From assembly GCA_900770275.1 (NCBI GenBank), contig CAAGJS010000173.1:1-22969 (forward strand): a stretch of 22,969 nucleotides of DNA, read 5' to 3'. The notes beneath the pieces are model-generated. The model had not been told where the DNA came from, did not search any database, and was given only the letters and a program-made list of their open reading frames with translations. Numbering within the stretch: the first letter of the stretch is position 1; each line of letters starts with the position of its first letter. Origin of the DNA: Erysipelotrichaceae bacterium (GTDB lineage Bacteria > Bacillota_I > Bacilli_A > Erysipelotrichales > Erysipelotrichaceae). Positions 1 to 7,574 of this stretch are shown piece by piece. Made by a program: the position numbers and the translations under genes.

Positions 1-761
1 ACTTCGGCAAATTTCTTGAGAAGCGTTTCTACCTTGAGACGCTTCTTTTCTTCGCCGCGGACATCATAGATGATCCGGCCCTCATGCATCATGATGAGGC
101 GGTTGCCGACGGCAATGGCGTCTTTCATGTTATGGGTGACCATCAGTGTCGTCAGATGGCTTTCATCGACAACCTGCTGCGTCAGATCAAGGACGTTGCG
201 TGCAGTCTTGGGATCCAGGGCTGCCGTATGCTCATCCAGAAGCAGAATCTTCGGCTTCTGAAGGCTCGCCATCAGCAGAGTGAGAGCCTGACGCTGGCCG
301 CCGGAAAGAAGGCCAACCTTGACCGTGAGACGGTCCTCCAGGCCCAGGTTGAGCCGCTTCAACTGCTCGCGGTAGGCTTCGCTTTCTTCGCTGGTTACGC
401 CCCAGCGGAGGCCTCTTTTTTTGCCACGCCGCGCCGCCAGGGCAAGATTTTCTACGATCTGCATATCGGCAGCGGTTCCGGTCATCGGATCCTGGAATAC
501 TCGTCCGATCAGGGCAGCACGCTGATAATCCGCGAGTCCCGTGACATCATGGCCATCGATCAGGATGGCTCCGTCATCAATCGGCCAGACGCCGGCGATA
601 GCATTGAGCATCGTACTTTTGCCGGCACCGTTGGAACCGATGACGGTGATGAAATCGCCATCCTCCATCGTGAGGCAAAGATCGTTGAGGGCATGTTTCT
701 CGGTGATTGTACCGGGATTGAAGGTCTTGGAAACATGACTCAGTTCAAGCATTGTATGCAT
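1..761 (-). CDS. ABC transporter ATP-binding protein (3' end outside window)
   Basis: This is the energy-coupling ATPase of the importer encoded by the next two genes; it would act on the cytoplasmic face of the membrane. In the 253 visible residues the Walker A motif GSNGAGKST is at about 42-50, a Q-loop glutamine at 90, the signature LSGGQRQAL at about 152-160, Walker B ILLLDE at 172-177 and the H-loop histidine in VTHNM at about 210. The reading frame is open to the window edge, so only the last few residues should be missing. The ATG at 761 was chosen because a GGAGG lies 7 bases upstream; the next ATG at 752 is too far from it. It begins 2 bases after the permease stop, implying translational coupling. 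The pairing with an ABC_sub_bind lipoprotein is the TrpXYZ arrangement described in Streptococcus; the substrate here is not determined. Confidence 0.95.
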   Translation of the reverse strand, partial: MHTMLELSHVSKTFNPGTITEKHALNDLCLTMEDGDFITVIGSNGAGKSTMLNAIAGVWPIDDGAILIDGHDVTGLADYQRAALIGRVFQDPMTGTAADMQIVENLALAARRGKKRGLRWGVTSEESEAYREQLKRLNLGLEDRLTVKVGLLSGGQRQALTLLMASLQKPKILLLDEHTAALDPKTARNVLDLTQQVVDESHLTTLMVTHNMKDAIAVGNRLIMMHEGRIIYDVRGEEKKRLKVETLLKKFAE

Positions 762-763
762 GA

Positions 764-1717
764 TCACGCCTCCGTTTCATACTTTTTTGCCTGCCGTCTG
801 GCTTTGGCAAAGGAGGAGCGCCGCTTGCCCTGCAGATAGGGAACGGCAAGGAAAATACCGACAATGACAGCCGTGAAGAGCTTGAGGAAGTTGGCATTGA
901 GCTTCATCCACAGAACCAGCACGACGATGATGTAGTAGAGAATGCCGCCGCACACCATGAAGGATAGGCGGCCCGCAAAATTCAGAAGCTTGCCAAGCAC
1001 TGCTTCGCCGAGCACTTCGCCGATGATCACAGCCGCAAGACCGATGACGATGGAGCCGCGGCCCATATTGATATCCGCAAAGCCCTGAAACTGTGCCATC
1101 AGGCCGCCGGCAAAGGCAACCAGTGCATTGGAAATAGCGAGGCCGATGACATACATGGACTTGATGTTGATGCCCTGTGCCTTGGCCATTTCCGGATTGG
1201 CACCGGTCGCACGCATTGCGGATCCGTGCTCCGTCCCAAAGTACCAGTAGAGTACCGCAATCAGGATGACCGCGGTAATGATGCCGGTCACAAGTGCAGA
1301 TGGAATGGAGCGGGACGTAATTGCCAGCGTCGCTGCTGCGGCGGGCAGGGCTTTATTGGCAGCCATGCCCATGATGGCAAGGTTAATGGAATACAGTGCG
1401 TATTGCGTCAGGATGCCGGAAAGAATCGAAGGAATTCCAAGAAGCGTATAAAGAAGGCCGGTTACGATTCCTGCCGCAAGACCAGCCAATGCTGCAACAA
1501 GCATCGCTGCCCATGGATTCCATCCGGCCAGGATTAACATGACCGTGACCGCGCCGCCGGTGGTGAATGTTCCCTCGACGGTCAAATCGGCGATGTTGAG
1601 AATGCGGAACGTAATGTAAACACCCAGGGCAAGAATACCCCAGATCAGGCCCTGTGCGATGCCGGCAGGCATGCTGGCAAAAAGGGCTGCGGGATTTAAT
1701 GCATAGGAAATCGGCAC
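764..1717 (-). CDS. ABC transporter permease (BPD_transp_2 type)
   Basis: Membrane channel subunit of the same importer, 317 residues. The sequence is almost entirely hydrophobic, with roughly eight or nine membrane segments and many glycine/alanine-rich helices, as in the branched-chain amino acid/TrpY permease class. The segment FRILNIADLTVEGTF near residues 37-51 is the characteristic N-terminal block of permeases that partner ABC_sub_bind lipoproteins. The start is a GTG 3 bases after the stop of the lipoprotein gene, with AAGGAG located inside the end of that upstream gene. A basic C-terminal tail (KRRSSFAKARRQAKK) is likely cytoplasmic. The transported molecule cannot be read from the sequence; aromatic amino acids are the best-known substrates of relatives. 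Confidence 0.93.
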   Translation of the reverse strand: MPISYALNPAALFASMPAGIAQGLIWGILALGVYITFRILNIADLTVEGTFTTGGAVTVMLILAGWNPWAAMLVAALAGLAAGIVTGLLYTLLGIPSILSGILTQYALYSINLAIMGMAANKALPAAAATLAITSRSIPSALVTGIITAVILIAVLYWYFGTEHGSAMRATGANPEMAKAQGINIKSMYVIGLAISNALVAFAGGLMAQFQGFADINMGRGSIVIGLAAVIIGEVLGEAVLGKLLNFAGRLSFMVCGGILYYIIVVLVLWMKLNANFLKLFTAVIVGIFLAVPYLQGKRRSSFAKARRQAKKYETEA

Positions 1718-1720
1718 TGC

Positions 1721-2731
1721 TTATTCTCCTTCGTCAGCGGTATAGTCGTCCGGAACCGTGATGCCAAGGGCGGTGCAGCGCTCCGGGTTGTAGAGCTTTT
1801 CCGGATTGGAGTAGTATTCAATCGGCATCGTGGAGATGTCGGATTCGCCCTTGAGAATCTTGGCAGCCATGGCGCCGGTCGTTTTGCCAAGTTCATAGTA
1901 GTCGATGGAAAGGGTAGCGATTCCGCAGCCTTCCATGATTCCCTTTTCGCCGGCGATGATCGGTGTACCTGCCTGGGAAGCGACGTTGTTGATGGCTTCG
2001 GTGCAGGAGGCTGCCGTGTTATCGGTCGGGATATAGAGAGCGTCACATTCGGAGCAGGCCTGCTGCGTGACGGAAGCGACATCATTGGAATCGGCAAAGG
2101 TGTAGACAGTGACGGTCTTGCCCTTTGCTTCAAGGGCGGCCTTGATTACATTTGCCTGATAGACGGAGTTTGCTTCGGCGGAGCAGTAGAGGATACCGAT
2201 CTTCTTTGCGTCCGGCAGCAGTTCATCGAACATGTCCGCCTGCTGATCAAGCGGAGCGAGATCACTTGTACCGGAGACGTTGCCGCCGACGGTGCCGTTG
2301 AAGTTATCGATGCCCAGAGCTACGCCGTATTCCGTAATGGAAGTGCCGAGAACCGGAATCGTATCGGTCGCGGATGCGGCAGCCTGGAGAGCGGCCGTTG
2401 CGTTGGCCATGATCAGGTCGACGCCTTCGCTGACAAACTGGTTGGCAATGGTTGTGCAGGTAGGCGAATCGCCCGATGCGTTCTGATAATCGAATTCGAC
2501 GTTGTCGCCAAGCTCAGCCTTCAGCTCATCCTCGAAACCCTGGGTTGCCTGATCGAGGGCAGGATGCTGAACAAGCTGAATGATGCCGACGAGATGGGTT
2601 GCCGTTTCACTTGCAGATGTGCTGCCAGCGGCTTCTGCAGTCGATGCGGCAGATGCGGAGCCGGAAGATCCACATCCAGCCATGGAAAGGCACATCATGG
2701 ATGCCAATACGGATGCTGTGAATTTTTTCAT
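1721..2731 (-). CDS. ABC transporter substrate-binding lipoprotein (ABC_sub_bind family)
   Basis: Extracellular solute receptor of the importer, anchored by a lipid. The N-terminus has a short positive stretch, a hydrophobic core and the lipobox MAGC with the modified cysteine at residue 20, followed by a Ser/Ala-rich linker. The mature part has the ABC_sub_bind hallmarks: GIIQLVQHPALD, then a region ending in PVLGTSITEYGVAL and later IPTDN and AGEKGIMEGCG. Two start codons compete: ATG at 2740 (339 residues) and ATG at 2731 (336 residues). I prefer 2731 because the GGGG ribosome-binding site is about 10 bases from it but only about 2 from the ATG at 2740. Relatives TrpX and TyrX-like proteins bind aromatic amino acids; this is family knowledge and not shown here. 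The length is normal for the family. Confidence 0.93.
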   Translation of the reverse strand: MKKFTASVLASMMCLSMAGCGSSGSASAASTAEAAGSTSASETATHLVGIIQLVQHPALDQATQGFEDELKAELGDNVEFDYQNASGDSPTCTTIANQFVSEGVDLIMANATAALQAAASATDTIPVLGTSITEYGVALGIDNFNGTVGGNVSGTSDLAPLDQQADMFDELLPDAKKIGILYCSAEANSVYQANVIKAALEAKGKTVTVYTFADSNDVASVTQQACSECDALYIPTDNTAASCTEAINNVASQAGTPIIAGEKGIMEGCGIATLSIDYYELGKTTGAMAAKILKGESDISTMPIEYYSNPEKLYNPERCTALGITVPDDYTADEGE

Positions 2732-2769
2732 AGTTTTCATTCCCCTTTGTAAGCTTTTACAACATTGAA

Positions 2770-2798
2770 AATATATTACAAAGATAGGTGTTCGTCAA
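2770..2798 (-). promoter_or_regulatory. Promoter of the ABC importer operon
   Basis: On the minus strand TTGACG (2798-2793) is followed after exactly 17 bases by TATATT (2775-2770), a near-consensus sigma-A promoter. Transcription should begin near 2763, leaving only about 25-30 bases of leader before the lipoprotein start. That is too short for a T-box or other riboswitch, unlike pneumococcal and many other trpXYZ-type operons. The promoter lies immediately upstream of the divergent gene at 2857. Confidence 0.75.
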
Positions 2799-2856
2799 CG
2801 TGCGAAAGAAGAATTGTGGGCTTGAAAGCGCGTTTGTTTTCCGGCAGGATATAGAT

Positions 2857-3207
2857 ATGAGGCGTACCCGTGATCTTCCTTGTCCCCATTGCGGAGGAAA
2901 ACTGCAGTTGGATCAAAGTAAATCATCTCCAGGGCACGATCGCTATACCTGCAGGAAATGCAGCAGAACGTTTGCGGTGAAGTACAACTGGATTCTGCTT
3001 TTCATTGAGATGTTTGCGGTGCTGAAAGTACTGGATCTTCTGTCGAGAGCGATTGCGGGGAGACTGGTCTTTACAGGGAATCTGCAATTAGCAGCGTTCC
3101 TGATCGAAGCCGGGCTGGCGTTGCTTCTTTCCCGGTTTCAGCCGCGGTTGCTGCTGAAGTTAAAAATCATGCGATTTGTGGATACGGAAGAAGAGAAACT
3201 GAGTTAG
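2857..3207 (+). CDS. Small membrane protein with N-terminal zinc ribbon
   Basis: A 116-residue protein not recognised as a named family. It starts with a zinc-ribbon pattern, C9-x2-C12 and C32-x2-C35, in the contexts CPHCGG and CRKCSRTF, typical of one metal-binding ribbon. Two hydrophobic segments follow (about 44-62 and 74-90), then a short basic/acidic tail, so it is probably a two-pass inner membrane protein with a cytoplasmic zinc ribbon. The ATG at 2857 was chosen because AGGA lies about 8 bases upstream; an in-frame GTG at 2788 would extend it by 23 residues but falls inside the divergent promoter. It is transcribed away from the ABC operon and toward alaS. Membrane zinc-ribbon proteins of this size are common and mostly uncharacterised, so no function is proposed. 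Confidence 0.72.
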   Translation: MRRTRDLPCPHCGGKLQLDQSKSSPGHDRYTCRKCSRTFAVKYNWILLFIEMFAVLKVLDLLSRAIAGRLVFTGNLQLAAFLIEAGLALLLSRFQPRLLLKLKIMRFVDTEEEKLS

Positions 3208-3214
3208 TTCTCTG

Positions 3215-3243
3215 TTTTCATTGGCCTTGTTTCATGCTAAGAT
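3215..3243 (+). promoter_or_regulatory. Probable promoter of the alaS T-box leader
   Basis: TAAGAT at 3238-3243 is preceded by TG one base away (TGC TAAGAT), making an extended -10 element. TTTTCA at 3215-3220, 17 bases upstream, matches the -35 consensus at four of six positions. It ends a few bases before the T-box leader begins, as expected. The -35 is weak, so the extended -10 probably matters most. Confidence 0.5.
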
Positions 3244-3249
3244 ATGCGG

Positions 3250-3475
3250 GAAATCGATGAAAAAGACAAGTAGGGAGCGTGACGGATCCTTAAGAGAGCA
3301 GATGGTTGGTGAAAATCTGCGGCCGTAGCTTTCTGAAGCTGCTTTGGATGAGCGCTTAATCGGCGCCGGAAGCCGCCGTTACCGGCATAAGTGAGGTGCG
3401 TCAGCGCTGCTGACGAAACAGGATGGTACCGCGTGATGAACGTTCCTGCAGTCTTTGCCGGAACGTTTTTATTTT
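3250..3475 (+). promoter_or_regulatory. T-box riboswitch, alanine-specific, upstream of alaS
   Basis: This leader RNA senses uncharged tRNA-Ala and lets transcription continue into alaS. Stem I can be drawn: AGTA bulge at 3269-3272, GGGAGC (3273-3278) pairing GCTTTC (3328-3333), ACGG (3282-3285) pairing CCGT (3323-3326), and GCAGAT (3298-3303) pairing ATCTGC (3315-3320). Directly 3' is TGAA then GCT at 3338-3340, the expected place of the specifier; GCU is an alanine codon. CGTCAGC/GCTGACG near 3399-3415 forms stem III. The antiterminator is CAGGA (3419-3423), a 7-base bulge TGGTACC (3424-3430) and GCG (3431-3433), pairing CGT plus TCCTG at 3441-3448. The UGGU in the bulge would pair with ACCA, fitting the A discriminator usual for tRNA-Ala. 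Confidence 0.95.
3439..3475 (+). terminator. T-box attenuator terminator
   Basis: AACGTTCC (3439-3446) pairs with GGAACGTT (3460-3467), with extra inner pairs GCA/TGC, followed by TTTTTATTTT. Its 5' arm shares CGTTCC with the antiterminator, so the two folds are mutually exclusive: the terminator forms when tRNA-Ala is charged. Confidence 0.92.
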
Positions 3476-3518
3476 GGTGAAGGCAGAAAAATGAAGGGAA
3501 ACAGGAGATAGTAAAACG

Positions 3519-6164
3519 ATGACGAGTGAAAACAGACAGCTGAGCGGCAATCAGATCCGGCAGATGTTCCTGGACTTCTTCAAGTCCAAGGGCTGCATGG
3601 TGGAGCCGGGCGCGAGCCTGATTCCGCACGATGATCCAACGCTGCTTTGGATCAATGCAGGTGTTTCGGCACTGAAGAAGTACTTTGACGGCACGGAGAA
3701 GCCGGCGAGCAACCGTATCTGCAATGCGCAGAAATCGATTCGTACCAACGACATTGAAAACGTCGGCCGTACGGCACGGCATCATACGTTCTTTGAGATG
3801 CTGGGCAACTTCTCGATCGGCGACTACTTCAAGAAGGAAGCCATCGCCTGGGCTTGGGAATTCCTCACAAGCCCCGAATGGATCGGCTTTGATCCGAAGC
3901 GTCTCTATGTGACGGTGTATCCGGATGATACAGAGGCCTACAACTACTGGGTTGCCAACGGCATGATTGAGTCCCATATCCGCAAGAGCGAGGACAACTT
4001 CTGGGAAATCGGACGGGGACCTGGCGGACCGGATACGGAGCTGTATTACGACCGCGGTGAGCGCTTTGATCCAAATCATGTAGGTGAGAAGCTGTTCTTC
4101 GACGATGTTGAGAACGACCGGTACGTTGAGCTGTGGAACATCGTCTTCTCGCAGTATGACTGCCGTCCGGGCGAAGTGCCACGCAGCCAGTACAAGGAGC
4201 TGCCGCAGAAGAACATTGATACGGGCATGGGCCTGGAGCGTCTTGTATGCATGGTTCAGGATGGTGATACGAACTTTGATACGGACCTGTTCCTGCCGAT
4301 CATCCATGCGACGGAAAAATATGCGAAGCATACCTATGATGAGCCGGAATATAAGATGGCTTACCGCGTGATTGCGGACCATATTCGTACAGTGACATTT
4401 GCGATTGCGGATGGTGCGACGTTCTCGAATGCGGGCCGCGGCTATGTTCTGCGCCGGGTTCTGCGCCGTGCCGTGCGCTATGGCATTAAGCTGGGCATTG
4501 AGGATGCCTTCATGTATAAACTGGTCCAGGTGGTTGCGGACAATATGAAGGACTTCTATCCGTATCTCGAGGACAAGGTGGCTCTGATCTCCCACTTGGT
4601 GCGCAATGAAGAGGAGTCGTTCCATAAGACGCTTGCCAACGGTGAGGCGCTTCTGAATGATGCGCTGGCGAGCCATGCGGACACAAAGCGTCTTCCGGGT
4701 GAGGTTGTCTTCAAGCTGTATGATACCTACGGCTATCCGAAGGAGCTGACCGAGGAAATCGCCTCCGATGCCGGCTATACCGTAGATGAGGAAGGCTTTG
4801 AAAAGGAGATGGAGGCGCAGAAGCAGCGGGCAAGAGAGGCGCGCGGCAATCTGCAGTCGATGCATGGCCAGTCCAAGGATCTGATGGACTTCGTGACGCC
4901 TTCCGTTGAGACAAAGTATACGGATAAGACCTGCGAAGGTACGGTCATTGGTCTGTTCAAGGATGGTGTCTCCGTCGATGAGCTGGAAGATGAGGGCGAT
5001 GTGATTCTTTCCAAAACCTGCTTCTATGCGGAGTCCGGCGGCCAGACGGCTGATACCGGCAAGCTGTGGAATGACGTGTTCAAGGCGGATGTCAACGATG
5101 TCCGCAAGGCGCCCCACAAGCAGCCGATGCACCATATCGTCAATGTTGAAGGCATTCTTCATGTCGGTGACACGGTACAGGGTGCCTATAACTATGAAGA
5201 CCGTCAGAAGACGCGTGCCAACCATTCGTCGCTGCATCTTCTGCAGAGTGCGCTTCGCCAGGTGCTTGGCAGCCATGTCGCACAGGCGGGCTCCTACAAT
5301 GGACCGGACTATGCGCGCTTCGACTTTACGCATTTTGAGAAGCCGAGTGCTGAGCAGCTGAAGGAAGTGGAGCGTCTGGTCAATACCTGGATCGAAGAGG
5401 ATCTGCCGATCACGACCCAGGTGCTTCCGATTGAAGAGGCGAAGAAGACCGGTGCCATCGCTCTGTTTGATGAGAAGTACGGTGATGAGGTTCGGGTTGT
5501 CTCAATGGGCGATGTGTCCAAGGAATTCTGTGCCGGAACCCATGCGTCCAATACCGGAGATCTTGGTGTGTTCCGCATCATTTCCGAGGAATCGGTCGGA
5601 TCGGGCGTTCGCCGGATTACCTGCGAGACCAAGATGAAGGCTTATGAAGACTTCCGGGCGCAGCAGGATACGCTGAGGGATATCTCCGCGCTGCTGCATC
5701 TGAAGGATGCGGCGGGTATCATTGAGCGCATTCAGCATCTGCAGGAAGAAAACGCAAAGCTCCGCAAGGCGGCTGCGGCAGCGGATGAAAAGGCGATGCT
5801 TGCGGATACAGATGCAATGCTCAGCAAGGCGGAAGACTATGGCGGCATCAAGCTTCTGTTTGCCGAGCGTAAGGACATGGATCCTTCGGCGATGAAGGAT
5901 TATGCCTCGGCGCTGCGGGCGAAGCTCGGTGAGAGCGTTGTCTTTGTGACGAGCGTTGGTGATGGCAAGGTGACGTTTGTGTGCGCCTCGAGCAAGGGCG
6001 CCATTGCCAGGGGATTGAAGGCTGGCAATCTTGTCAAGGCAGCCGCACAGGTGTGCGGTGGCAATGGCGGAGGCAGGCCCGACATGGCTCAGGCCGGCGG
6101 CAAGGACATCTCCAAAGTACAGGAAGCTGAGGATGCAGTCCGTGCGCTGGTGAAGGCTGCCTGA
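3519..6164 (+). CDS. alaS: Alanyl-tRNA synthetase
   Basis: Charges tRNA-Ala with alanine and edits mischarged Ser/Gly-tRNA-Ala in the cytoplasm; 881 residues, full length for the family. The class II catalytic core is at the N-terminus: GASLIPHDDPTLLWINAGV (motif 1 region), then the block IRTNDIENVGRTARHHTFFE and later RGYVLRRVLRRAVRYG. The editing domain carries its zinc/catalytic set, H569-x3-H573 (HSSLH) and C671-x3-H675 (CAGTH). The C-terminal DHHA1 part ends with the glycine-rich GGGRPDMAQAGG near 850-861. The ATG is preceded by AGGAGAT about 9 bases upstream. Expression is controlled by the alanine T-box just upstream. The motif 1 region reads INAGV where many bacteria have TNAGM, a variant I associate with Mollicutes and relatives. 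It appears to be a single-gene transcript ending at the hairpin at 6242-6278. Confidence 0.98.
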   Translation: MTSENRQLSGNQIRQMFLDFFKSKGCMVEPGASLIPHDDPTLLWINAGVSALKKYFDGTEKPASNRICNAQKSIRTNDIENVGRTARHHTFFEMLGNFSIGDYFKKEAIAWAWEFLTSPEWIGFDPKRLYVTVYPDDTEAYNYWVANGMIESHIRKSEDNFWEIGRGPGGPDTELYYDRGERFDPNHVGEKLFFDDVENDRYVELWNIVFSQYDCRPGEVPRSQYKELPQKNIDTGMGLERLVCMVQDGDTNFDTDLFLPIIHATEKYAKHTYDEPEYKMAYRVIADHIRTVTFAIADGATFSNAGRGYVLRRVLRRAVRYGIKLGIEDAFMYKLVQVVADNMKDFYPYLEDKVALISHLVRNEEESFHKTLANGEALLNDALASHADTKRLPGEVVFKLYDTYGYPKELTEEIASDAGYTVDEEGFEKEMEAQKQRAREARGNLQSMHGQSKDLMDFVTPSVETKYTDKTCEGTVIGLFKDGVSVDELEDEGDVILSKTCFYAESGGQTADTGKLWNDVFKADVNDVRKAPHKQPMHHIVNVEGILHVGDTVQGAYNYEDRQKTRANHSSLHLLQSALRQVLGSHVAQAGSYNGPDYARFDFTHFEKPSAEQLKEVERLVNTWIEEDLPITTQVLPIEEAKKTGAIALFDEKYGDEVRVVSMGDVSKEFCAGTHASNTGDLGVFRIISEESVGSGVRRITCETKMKAYEDFRAQQDTLRDISALLHLKDAAGIIERIQHLQEENAKLRKAAAAADEKAMLADTDAMLSKAEDYGGIKLLFAERKDMDPSAMKDYASALRAKLGESVVFVTSVGDGKVTFVCASSKGAIARGLKAGNLVKAAAQVCGGNGGGRPDMAQAGGKDISKVQEAEDAVRALVKAA

Positions 6165-6210
6165 GTGAGCAGTCGCCACAAAGAAAGACACCAGCAAAAC
6201 AAAGAACAAA

Positions 6211-6232
6211 ATTGAACAAACATTGAACAAAC
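6211..6232 (+). repeat. Two perfect 11-base tandem copies
   Basis: ATTGAACAAAC occurs twice back to back (6211-6221 and 6222-6232), after a third partial match AGAACAAA just before. It lies between the alaS stop and the terminator. It may be simple replication slippage; no role is evident. Confidence 0.7.
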
Positions 6233-6241
6233 ATGAATCAC

Positions 6242-6278
6242 AAAGAACGTTCGGCAGCGATGTCGGACGTTCTTTCGT
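6242..6278 (+). terminator. Rho-independent terminator of alaS
   Basis: AAAGAACGT (6242-6250) pairs with ACGTTCTTT (6267-6275), and the helix continues inward through two G-U pairs to a GCGA tetraloop at 6257-6260, giving about 15 pairs. The 3' side ends in a run of T's. It separates alaS from the unknown gene at 6316. Confidence 0.88.
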
Positions 6279-6315
6279 GTATCATGTAGGCTGTTGTAGG
6301 TAACAGGAGGTGCAG

Positions 6316-7242
6316 ATGAAAAAAGGATACAGGGTTCAGGTTGTTTCCGATGGGCTGGCGGGCTATCAGTATCTGGATCAGAATCAGAAAACCGTCTCTG
6401 AGCAGGGATATGTGTGGCGTTCGCTGTCAGCGGCAGAAAACTCGATGAAGACGTTCATGCACCGGCTGGATACGACGATGCCCGGCACTTCCATACAGGT
6501 TGTTGAGGTCGATGAAAATCGACCAGTGTCTCCAAGTATTTCGGCAATGTCCACTGAGAATCCAAAAGCGGATGATCTTTCTGCCATTTCAGAAACAATT
6601 CCTGCTTCTCTTCCATCCTTTGAAGAACTTGCCAGAACGGCAGGTGCCTGGGCTGAGATGATGTCACACCTTGAAGAATATAAGAAAGCCTATGCGGCGC
6701 GTCTCAGCGAGGAGGATTTACGTACCCAGGATCTTCTTCACTACATTGAGCTCAATGAAATCAATGATGCAGAGGCAGTTGACATTGTTCGCCGTCTGAA
6801 AGAGAGCCGGCTTAAGAGGCGGGAAGCGAAGGATGTTCTCCATCTTCTGGAGCTGATGAAAGACGCAAAGCCTGCGGCAGATACGGTAAAGCGTGCTCTT
6901 GGCAGGCTGGATCGGCGCATTTATACGGTACGTGTGGATGAGAATCTGCCGGAGGTCATCGCCAGGACAGATGAACAGGCGGATCATCCGGTAAATGAAA
7001 GCCAGGAGAAGGCGGAGAGCGAAAATATTAACGAGAAAGATAAGGGCGAAGAGAAAGGTCACAATGACCTCGATGCCCTGGCCATGCGTGTATACGAGGA
7101 TCACAGGAAGGGAATGAACCGGGCAGCACTTGCGGCCAGCTATGGTGTGTCAGTTTCTACGATTGGCCGTTACCTGAAGCGTGCGCAGCAGCTGGAAATG
7201 GATCAGGCTTTGGATCTGAACACGGATGAACTGCCGTTTTGA
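6316..7242 (+). CDS. Hypothetical protein with C-terminal helix-turn-helix
   Basis: A 308-residue protein whose family I do not recognise. Residues 1-65 look like a small alpha/beta domain (short alternating strands, GYRVQVVSDG, TSIQVVEV). Residues about 95-210 are strongly helical and charged, including a block in which LLHYIELNEINDAEAVD is followed by Arg/Lys-rich helices (RRLKESRLKRREAKD). Residues about 215-245 are an acidic/lysine low-complexity linker. Residues about 265-290 (LAASYGVSVSTIGRYLKRA) form a convincing helix-turn-helix like those of resolvases and phage/plasmid regulators, suggesting DNA binding. No signal peptide or membrane segment is seen. The ATG at 6316 has AGGAGG 6 bases upstream; an in-frame GTG at 6310 overlaps that site and is unlikely. 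It sits between the alaS terminator and ireB, an interval usually without a gene. Confidence 0.85.
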   Translation: MKKGYRVQVVSDGLAGYQYLDQNQKTVSEQGYVWRSLSAAENSMKTFMHRLDTTMPGTSIQVVEVDENRPVSPSISAMSTENPKADDLSAISETIPASLPSFEELARTAGAWAEMMSHLEEYKKAYAARLSEEDLRTQDLLHYIELNEINDAEAVDIVRRLKESRLKRREAKDVLHLLELMKDAKPAADTVKRALGRLDRRIYTVRVDENLPEVIARTDEQADHPVNESQEKAESENINEKDKGEEKGHNDLDALAMRVYEDHRKGMNRAALAASYGVSVSTIGRYLKRAQQLEMDQALDLNTDELPF

Positions 7243-7307
7243 CTTGTGGCGCGGTATACTTTTTCGTGCTTTTGTTCTAAAATTAAGGAAATAACAGGAG
7301 GGGACTT

Positions 7308-7574
7308 ATGAGCAGACAAGATGTTACCCCGACCGTCAGTTTTGATGCGGAAGAGGTTCGGCGTGAAAATATCCGGCAGGTACTGATGCTGGTGCGGGAT
7401 GCGCTCGATGAGCGCGGATACAATGCGATCAACCAGATATCGGGTTACCTGATTTCGAATGATCCGGCTTATATTTCTTCGCACAAGAATGCGCGCAGTA
7501 TCATTCAGTCGGTTGAGCGTCATGAGATCATTGAGGAGCTTGTGCGCTTCTATCTCGAGGAAAATTCGAAGTGA
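7308..7574 (+). CDS. ireB: IreB family regulatory phosphoprotein (UPF0297/YrzL)
   Basis: Small cytoplasmic protein, 88 residues, full length. IreB is a substrate of the PASTA-domain kinase IreK in Enterococcus and lowers cephalosporin resistance; in most species its role is unknown. The family core is clear: TVSFDAEE, VRDALDERGYNAINQISGYLISNDPAYI and SHKNARSIIQSVERHEIIEELVRFYL. In the TVxF segment near the N-terminus Thr9 sits where enterococcal IreB has one of its two phosphorylated threonines. A strong AGGAGGGG precedes the ATG. Its stop overlaps the ruvX start in a GTGA tetranucleotide, so the two are coupled. The kinase gene is not in this window. Confidence 0.95.
   Translation: MSRQDVTPTVSFDAEEVRRENIRQVLMLVRDALDERGYNAINQISGYLISNDPAYISSHKNARSIIQSVERHEIIEELVRFYLEENSK

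Noticed and set aside
84..839. A 251-codon plus-strand open frame at the window start
   Set aside because: It is opposite the ABC ATPase gene, which has Walker A, signature and Walker B motifs; the plus frame shows no domain.
3237..5333. A 698-codon open frame on the minus strand opposite alaS
   Set aside because: It lies wholly opposite alaS and its T-box, has no ribosome-binding site and shows the His/Arg/Leu/Ile-rich composition typical of a codon-bias shadow. alaS motifs prove the plus strand.
5502..6230. A 242-codon minus-strand frame at the 3' end of alaS
   Set aside because: Antisense to the editing and DHHA1 regions of alaS; no ribosome-binding site or recognisable protein features.
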